This document shows positions 1 through 3,946 of a stretch of 8,179 nt of DNA, piece by piece (positions within the stretch are counted from its first letter, which is position 1; every line of letters begins with the position of its first letter). The DNA is from Actinomycetes bacterium (GTDB lineage: Bacteria > Actinomycetota > Actinomycetes > Mycobacteriales > Micromonosporaceae). The DNA lies in assembly GCA_023402505.1 (NCBI GenBank), contig JAEYGD010000249.1, positions 1-8,179 of the forward strand, in the 5' to 3' direction. The notes below the pieces were generated by a model. It did no database searches. It was given only the letters and a program-made list of their open reading frames with translations, and was not told the DNA's origin. Position numbers and translations under genes: made by a program.

Positions 1-462
1 CGCCGGGAGGCGGCGGCGAAGACGCGGCGGCGCGGCGCCGGTGGTGACGGCGGGGCGGGCGGGGGCGAGCGGCGGCTGCGCGGCTACTCCGGGCCCGGCC
101 CGGATCCGCGGGACCCGCAGCCGCTCGGCGCAGTGCTGGACCGGCTGGTCAAGGCGCGGGGCTGGCAGCAGCCGGCGGCCGAGGCGACCGTCTTCGGCGC
201 GTGGGAGCGGGTGGTCGGCCCCGAGGTGGCGCAACACAGCCGGCCGGTGAAGCTGGAGGACGGCGAGCTGACCGTGGAGGCCCGCTCGACCGCCTGGGCG
301 ACGCAGCTCCGGCTGCTCGCCGGCTCCCTGCTCAAGCAGATCGCCAGCGAGGTCGGTCACAACGTGGTGCGCAAGCTGCACATCCACGGCCCGGCGGCGC
401 CGTCCTGGTCGCGTGGCCCGCGCCGGGTCCGGGGTCGCGGCCCCCGGGACACCTACGGCTGA
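1..462 (+). CDS. dciA: DciA-family (DUF721) helicase-associated protein, 3' part
   Basis: The reading frame is open from base 1 and ends at TGA 460-462, giving 153 residues; the true start lies upstream of the window. The first ~40 visible residues are low-complexity and basic (Arg/Gly/Ala-rich, likely disordered). The DUF721 domain then follows from about LGAVLDRLVKARGW to VVRKLHIHGP, including a conserved-looking AWERVVGPEVAQHS stretch and the AWATQLRLL helix. The tail is Arg-rich. Known for the family: DciA proteins interact with the replicative helicase DnaB and support its loading, and the actinobacterial homologue (Rv0004 type) sits just upstream of gyrB. That matches this position. The gene converges with the minus-strand gene at 466-687, with only 3 nt between the stops. 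The GTG at 133 is an internal codon, not a start. The family is fairly sure; the role in this organism is inferred. Confidence 0.88.
   Translation, partial: RREAAAKTRRRGAGGDGGAGGGERRLRGYSGPGPDPRDPQPLGAVLDRLVKARGWQQPAAEATVFGAWERVVGPEVAQHSRPVKLEDGELTVEARSTAWATQLRLLAGSLLKQIASEVGHNVVRKLHIHGPAAPSWSRGPRRVRGRGPRDTYG
427..450. terminator. Hairpin at the convergent 3' ends (weak candidate)
   Basis: GTCC (427-430) pairs with GGAC (447-450) and GGGG (431-434) with CCCC (442-445). This makes an 8-bp GC stem with one bulged G (446) and a 7-nt loop. It lies inside the last codons of the DUF721 gene, 9 nt before its stop, and just past the stop of the opposing gene at 466-687. It could end transcription of the minus-strand gene. 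There is no T-tract, and GC-rich coding DNA forms such stems by chance, so the call is weak. Confidence 0.25.
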
Positions 463-465
463 CCG

Positions 466-687
466 TCAGTGCCCGCGCCGGGCCTCCCGCTCGGCGCGCC
501 TGCGCTCGCGCTGCTCGCGGCTCCACTGCTTGCGCCGTTCGAGATCCTGCTTCCAGCCCTCGCGGGCGTGGTGCGAGCCGCCCTGCACGGCGCCCCGCAC
601 CTCGGAGGGGCCGGCGAGGTGGCGGTAGACCCAGGCCATCAGGCGGCCGCCCTCGCCGGGTGCCCGGGTCGCCTTCTCCTCGCCCAT
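466..687 (-). CDS. Small basic, highly charged protein of unknown function (73 aa)
   Basis: ATG at 687-685 and stop at 468-466. An AGGGGAGG ribosome binding site lies 9 nt upstream of the ATG on the minus strand, which supports both the gene and the start. The N-terminal half holds a short aromatic/hydrophobic segment (RLMAWVYRHLAGPSEVRGAV). The C-terminal half is a run of Arg/Glu/Lys/Gln (from about EGWKQDLERRKQW to the end) that probably forms one long charged helix. No signal peptide, membrane segment or catalytic motif is visible. I do not recognise a named family. It is oriented against dciA and gyrB and lies 131 nt downstream of the minus-strand gene at 819-1373. A dyad at 717-739 just upstream could control it. 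Alternative minus-strand frames starting near 709 are poorer because they lack the ribosome binding site. Confidence 0.72.
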   Translation of the reverse strand: MGEEKATRAPGEGGRLMAWVYRHLAGPSEVRGAVQGGSHHAREGWKQDLERRKQWSREQRERRRAEREARRGH

Positions 688-716
688 CGCGGCCGGCCTC
701 CCCTGTCACGACGATC

Positions 717-739
717 GGTGTGCCAACAATTGGTACACC
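717..739. promoter_or_regulatory. Operator-like dyad upstream of the 73-aa gene
   Basis: Arms GGTGTGCCAA (717-726) and TTGGTACACC (730-739) are reverse complements at 9 of 10 positions, around a CAA centre. The only mismatch (722/734) would be a G-U pair in RNA. The site lies 30-52 nt upstream of the ATG at 687 on the minus strand. It is an AT-richer island in very GC-rich DNA, as expected for a repressor-type dimer site overlapping a promoter. No convincing -10/-35 pair could be assigned, and the regulator family is unknown. Confidence 0.4.
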
Positions 740-774
740 AGGCCGCGGCGGGTGCCCGCGGGAGGGGACCCGCC

Positions 775-808
775 GGGTGGCGCGGCACCGGCGGCGCCGG
801 CACCACCC
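775..808 (-). terminator. Possible terminator hairpin of the 184-aa gene
   Basis: GGGTGG (775-780) can pair with CCACCC (803-808), enclosing an inner stem CCGGC (788-792) / GCCGG (796-800) with a 3-nt loop. There is an asymmetric internal loop and no T-tract. It begins 10 nt after the stop of the minus-strand gene at 819-1373. Actinobacterial terminators often lack a U-tract, so position and pairing are the only support. Confidence 0.3.
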
Positions 809-818
809 GACGCCCGGG

Positions 819-1373
819 TCAGGCGTCGGCGTAGACCGCGAAGCCGCGGTCGGCGCACCGGCGGTAGAACGCGGCGAGGACGCTCAACTCGGCGCACGTG
901 AAGGTCCACTGCGGCGGATCGCCGTTCTCGTCGCGCAGCCGGTCCAGCCGGCTGTCCAGCCAGCGCAGCTGCTGCTCGGCCAGGCGTCCGTCGCCGAGCA
1001 GCGAGCGCAGCACCTCGCTGACCGACTCGAACGTCACCGCCTCGCCCACCGGCCGGTGCCGGGCCACGAACTTCTCCACCCCGTCGGCGATCCAGGAGCA
1101 GCCGTCCGGGTCGATCACCGGATCCTCGTCCTCGGCGGAGTTCTCCGTGGCGTAGAGCACATTTTCCAGGCCGAGGATCAGGTCGATCAGTTCGGTGTAC
1201 GCGGTCGCCCGCACCGTGCCGGTCTTGGCGATCAACTCGGCGAGCGCGGCGGTGGGGGCGGAGATCCGCGGCATGTCGACGATCTCGCCGAAGTCCACGA
1301 ACTCGGCCGGCGCGACCGGGTCGTAGAAGCGGCCGGTCCGCGGCCAGTGCACCGCGACGTTGTCCAGCCCCAT
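819..1373 (-). CDS. Conserved-looking protein of unknown function (184 aa)
   Basis: The chosen start is ATG at 1373-1371 (MGLDNVAVHWPRTGRFYDP), because GAGAGGGG lies 7 nt upstream on the minus strand. The frame is open 21 codons further, to 1436, but that extension (MGAGTGRSSRSYGHG...) is low-complexity and has no better ribosome binding site. Stop at 821-819. The protein is soluble and acidic, with no signal peptide or membrane segment. Visible features are an N-terminal WPRTGRFYDPVAPAEFVDFGEIVDMPRIS stretch, an acidic patch (residues ~78-90, NSAEDEDPVIDPDG), and helix-rich segments (LAELIAKTG, LEQ-type LAEQQLRWLDSRLDRLRDENGD). The C-terminus has WTFTCAELSVLAAFYRRCADRGFAVYADA. I do not recognise a family. 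It is divergent from gyrB with 494 nt between the starts, so it could share control with gyrB, but nothing in the sequence proves this. Confidence 0.75.
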   Translation of the reverse strand: MGLDNVAVHWPRTGRFYDPVAPAEFVDFGEIVDMPRISAPTAALAELIAKTGTVRATAYTELIDLILGLENVLYATENSAEDEDPVIDPDGCSWIADGVEKFVARHRPVGEAVTFESVSEVLRSLLGDGRLAEQQLRWLDSRLDRLRDENGDPPQWTFTCAELSVLAAFYRRCADRGFAVYADA

Positions 1374-1519
1374 CTGGCGTCCCCTCTCAAGCCCGTGTCC
1401 GTACGAACGGCTCGATCGTCCGGTTCCGGCCCCCAAAGATCAAGCCACCGATCTTCCCGGCATCCGACGCGCCGGCGCGGGACCGCCGACGGCCGGTGCG
1501 AGCCCCCGGAGGGGCCGAT

Positions 1520-1565
1520 CTGTGTAGGGGGAGTCGCGGAGGGCGCATTTCGGCCCCCTACGTAG
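1520..1565 (+). promoter_or_regulatory. Long-stem inverted repeat upstream of gyrB
   Basis: GTAGGGGG (1524-1531) and CCCCCTAC (1554-1561) are perfect reverse complements. As RNA the stem extends to 12 pairs (1520-1531 with 1554-1565), using two G-U pairs, with a 22-nt loop. The right arm also contains the palindrome CTACGTAG (1558-1565). It lies 302-348 nt before the gyrB start and upstream of the candidate -10. It may therefore be an operator, or a terminator of antisense transcription, rather than part of the gyrB mRNA. Confidence 0.35.
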
Positions 1566-1596
1566 TTCTCAGCCGCCGCGCAGGGGGTGCCGAGTG

Positions 1597-1625
1597 GTGG
1601 TTCTGTCGTCAGCGCACAGTAAGAT
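1597..1625 (+). promoter_or_regulatory. Weak gyrB promoter candidate
   Basis: TAAGAT at 1620-1625 fits the TANNNT -10 pattern and sits in one of the few AT-rich spots upstream of gyrB. The best -35 at 17-bp spacing is GTGGTT (1597-1602), which is poor. A TTGACC at 1625-1630 is a good -35 hexamer but has no matching -10. If TAAGAT is used, transcription would start near 1632 and leave a leader of about 235 nt. Confidence 0.28.
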
Positions 1626-1867
1626 TGACCGTGAGACGAAGACCCGGTGCGGAGCGACGAGACACGGGGCCGATGCGGGCCCCGAATCATCGTCCCACGT
1701 CGGGTCGAGCCGATCGCGATCCGCGGGCAACCGCGGCGACCGGCGCGTTCGACCCGCACCCCGGAGGAGTCGCCGGTGCCGGTCCGCGTGCCGACGTCGC
1801 GTCCTGTCCGCCGAACCCCGCGCCCGGCGCGCCACCTGGCGCGGAGGGCGCGAGAAAGTGGCCGAGG

Positions 1868-3814
1868 GTGGCAGCGCAGGACAAGCAGGAGTACGGCGCC
1901 GAGTCGATCACCGTCCTCGAAGGGCTGGAGGCGGTCCGGAAGCGCCCCGGTATGTACATCGGGTCCACCGGTGAGCGGGGCCTGCACCACCTGGTGTGGG
2001 AGGTCGTCGACAACGCGGTGGACGAGGCGCTGGCCGGGCACTGCGACACCATCGACGTGGTGCTGCTCGCCGACGGCGGGGTCCGGGTCACCGACAACGG
2101 CCGTGGCTTCCCGGTCGACCTCCACCCCAAGCTGAAGAAGCCGGGCGTCGAGGTCGCGCTGACGGTGCTGCACGCCGGCGGCAAGTTCGACGGCAAGGCG
2201 TACGCGGTCTCCGGCGGCCTGCACGGCGTCGGCGTCTCGGTCGTGAACGCGCTCTCCACGCGGATGGCCGTCGAGATCCAGAAGGCCGGCTACTTCTGGC
2301 GCCAGTCCTACACGAACTCCAAGCCCACGCCCCTGGAGAAGGGCGAGCCGACCAACGCCACCGGCTCGGCCGTCTCCTTCTGGCCCGACCCGACCGTCTT
2401 CGAGACGGTCGACTTCGACTTCCAGACCATCTACCGCCGCCTCCAGGAGATGGCCTTCCTCAACCGCGGCCTGACCATCCACCTCCTCGACGAGCGCGTC
2501 TCCGAGGGCGAGGACGGCAAGATGCGGGAGGTCACCTTCTGCTACAAGGGCGGCATCGCCGACTTCGTCCGGCACCTCAACGCCTCCAAGAGCCCGATCC
2601 ACAAGTCGGTGGTCGAGTTCGGGGCCGAGGAGGACGGCATGTCGGTCGAGATCGCCATGCAGTGGAACGAATCGTACGGCGAGTCGGTCTACACCTTCGC
2701 CAACACGATCAACACCCACGAGGGCGGCACCCACGAGGAGGGCTTCCGGGCCGCGCTGACCAGCGTCATCAACCGCTACGGCGCGGACAAGAAGCTGCTC
2801 AAGGGCGACGAGAAGCTCTCCGGCGAGGACATCCGCGAGGGTCTCGCGGCGATCATCTCGGTCAAGTTGGCCAACCCGCAGTTCGAGGGGCAGACCAAGA
2901 CCAAGCTGGGCAACACCCCGGTCAAGAGCTTCGTGCAGCGGGTCTGCAACGAGTGGCTGGTCGACTGGCTGGACCGCAACCCGGCCGAGGCGAAGATCAT
3001 CATCCAGAAGGCGTCCCAGGCCGCCCGCGCCCGGATCGCCGCCCAGCAGGCCCGCAAGCTGGCCCGGCGCAAGTCGCTGCTGGAATCCGGCTCGATGCCC
3101 GGCAAGCTGGCCGACTGCCAGTCCACCGACCCGCGCGAGTGCGAGGTCTTCATCGTCGAGGGCGACTCGGCCGGTGGCTCGGCCAAGCAGGGGCGCGACC
3201 CGCGGACCCAGGCGATCCTGCCGATCCGCGGCAAGATCCTCAACGTGGAGAAGGCGCGGATCGACCGGGTCCTCAAGAACAACGAGGTCCAGGCGCTGAT
3301 CACCGCGCTGGGCACCGGCATCCACGACGACTTCGACATCGAGAAGCTGCGCTACCACAAGATCGTGCTGATGGCCGACGCCGACGTCGACGGCCAGCAC
3401 ATCCAGACGCTGCTGCTCACCCTGCTGTTCCGCTTCATGCGGCCGCTGGTCGAGTTGGGGCACGTCTACCTGGCCGCCCCGCCGCTCTACAAGATCAAGT
3501 GGAACCGGAAGGGCGACGACGCCCAGTACGCGTACTCCGACCGGGAGCGCGACGGGCTGATCGCCCTGCGCCAGCAGAAGAAGCCCAACGCCAAGCCGGA
3601 CGACATCCAGCGGTTCAAGGGTCTCGGCGAGATGAACTACCCCGAGCTGTGGGAGACCACGATGAACCCGGCTACGCGTACGCTGCGTCAGGTCACGCTC
3701 GACGACGCGGCGACCGCCGACGAGTTGTTCAGTGTGCTGATGGGTGAGGACGTCGAGGCCCGCCGCTCGTTCATCCAGCGCAACGCCAAGGACGTGCGGT
3801 TCCTGGATATCTGA
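1868..3814 (+). CDS. gyrB: DNA gyrase subunit B
   Basis: GyrB supplies the ATPase and the TOPRIM part of the cleavage site in the A2B2 gyrase that negatively supercoils DNA. Start GTG 1868 (VAAQDKQEYGAESITVLEG) matches the usual actinobacterial N-terminus; GAGAAAG (1852-1858) 9 nt upstream is the likely ribosome binding site. Stop TGA 3812-3814; 648 aa, a normal length for the type. GHKL ATPase: E45-VV-D48-N49-D52, D76-NGRG, and lid GGLHGVG (116-122). Transducer: QTKTKLGN (342-349), with the QTK lysine at 344. TOPRIM: EGDSAGGSA from E431, PIRGK (452-456), and D504-x-D506-x-D508-G. C-terminal RFKGLGEM starts at 582. Arg145 aligns with the aminocoumarin-contacting Arg136 of E. coli, suggesting a drug-sensitive type (inference). 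There is no intein and no frameshift. It is followed by a strong hairpin and then gyrA, 132 nt away. Confidence 0.98.
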   Translation: MAAQDKQEYGAESITVLEGLEAVRKRPGMYIGSTGERGLHHLVWEVVDNAVDEALAGHCDTIDVVLLADGGVRVTDNGRGFPVDLHPKLKKPGVEVALTVLHAGGKFDGKAYAVSGGLHGVGVSVVNALSTRMAVEIQKAGYFWRQSYTNSKPTPLEKGEPTNATGSAVSFWPDPTVFETVDFDFQTIYRRLQEMAFLNRGLTIHLLDERVSEGEDGKMREVTFCYKGGIADFVRHLNASKSPIHKSVVEFGAEEDGMSVEIAMQWNESYGESVYTFANTINTHEGGTHEEGFRAALTSVINRYGADKKLLKGDEKLSGEDIREGLAAIISVKLANPQFEGQTKTKLGNTPVKSFVQRVCNEWLVDWLDRNPAEAKIIIQKASQAARARIAAQQARKLARRKSLLESGSMPGKLADCQSTDPRECEVFIVEGDSAGGSAKQGRDPRTQAILPIRGKILNVEKARIDRVLKNNEVQALITALGTGIHDDFDIEKLRYHKIVLMADADVDGQHIQTLLLTLLFRFMRPLVELGHVYLAAPPLYKIKWNRKGDDAQYAYSDRERDGLIALRQQKKPNAKPDDIQRFKGLGEMNYPELWETTMNPATRTLRQVTLDDAATADELFSVLMGEDVEARRSFIQRNAKDVRFLDI

Positions 3815-3822
3815 GTCGGCTG

Positions 3823-3855
3823 CGGTCCCGGCCGGCGACCAGCCGGCCGGGACCG
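3823..3855 (+). terminator. 14-bp perfect hairpin after gyrB
   Basis: CGGTCCCGGCCGGC (3823-3836) and GCCGGCCGGGACCG (3842-3855) are exact reverse complements around a 5-nt loop (GACCA). The stem starts 9 nt after the gyrB stop. There is no T-tract, which is common for actinobacterial terminators. It could end or attenuate gyrB transcription, so gyrA would depend at least partly on its own promoter. It could instead stabilise the gyrB 3' end. Confidence 0.75.
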
Positions 3856-3857
3856 GC

Positions 3858-3909
3858 GGATCCACAGAGTTATCCACAGCATGGCCGGTATCCACAGCGG
3901 TTATCCACA
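3858..3909 (+). promoter_or_regulatory. Cluster of four DnaA-box-like sites between gyrB and gyrA
   Basis: Four direct repeats sharing ATCCACAG are seen: GGATCCACA (3858-3866, 7/9 to the TTATCCACA consensus), TTATCCACA (3870-3878, 9/9), GTATCCACA (3888-3896, 8/9) and TTATCCACA (3901-3909, 9/9). All have the same orientation, with start-to-start spacing of 12, 18 and 13 bp. TTATCCACA is the classic high-affinity DnaA box. Two perfect copies 31 bp apart in a 52-bp span of very GC-rich DNA are unlikely by chance. The cluster ends 37 nt before the gyrA start, so bound DnaA would overlap any gyrA promoter. It could also act as an extra DnaA-binding or titration site near oriC. Confidence 0.8.
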
Positions 3910-3919
3910 GCACGAAAAC

Positions 3920-3930
3920 GACTCTGAGTC
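3920..3930. promoter_or_regulatory. 11-bp palindrome in the gyrA promoter region
   Basis: GACTC-T-GAGTC is a perfect palindrome around one central base. It sits 16 nt before the gyrA start and 10 nt after the last DnaA-like box, within an AT-richer segment (3901-3946, 19 of 46 bases G or C). It could be an operator half-pair or part of the gyrA leader. No clear -10/-35 hexamers could be assigned in this segment. Confidence 0.35.
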
Positions 3931-3934
3931 TGAT

Positions 3935-3940
3935 AAGGGT
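3935..3940 (+). promoter_or_regulatory. gyrA ribosome binding site deciding the GTG start
   Basis: AAGGGT ends 6 nt before the GTG at 3947-3949. It is modest but well placed. No better-supported start exists upstream, and the next in-frame ATG (within MQRSYLDYAM) would remove the usual acidic N-terminal tail. Confidence 0.6.
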
Positions 3941-3946
3941 TAACAA

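Larger units (their letters stand above)
1374..1867. other. 494-nt divergent intergenic region / gyrB leader
   Basis: No gene is supported here; the open plus-strand frame running through it is a GC-rich artefact. Contents: an AAGATC (1436-1441) / GATCTT (1450-1455) inverted repeat with 8-nt spacer; a long RNA hairpin at 1520-1565; a weak -10 (TAAGAT, 1620-1625); and three GC hairpins in the presumed leader. These three are CGGGGCC/GGCCCCG at 1665-1671/1678-1684, CCGCGG/CCGCGG with a GCAA tetraloop at 1721-1736, and CGCGCC/GGCGCG with an ACCT loop at 1828-1843. Hairpins are common in DNA this GC-rich, so a regulatory role is only possible. Confidence 0.6.

Noticed and set aside
332..709. 125-codon minus-strand frame overlapping the 73-aa gene
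   Set aside because: Different frame, runs into the DUF721 gene, no ribosome binding site; the 73-aa frame has AGGGGAGG at the right distance.
1374..1436. 21-codon N-terminal extension of the 184-aa protein
   Set aside because: Low-complexity, and the internal ATG at 1373 has a strong GAGAGGGG site.
201..1565. 454-codon plus-strand frame across dciA and the two minus-strand genes
   Set aside because: The Arg/Pro/Gly-rich translation conflicts with three better-supported genes.
1496..1867. Upstream extension of gyrB by 124 codons
   Set aside because: The extension is low-complexity, covers the promoter/leader region, and is not part of known GyrB proteins; GTG 1868 gives the family N-terminus.
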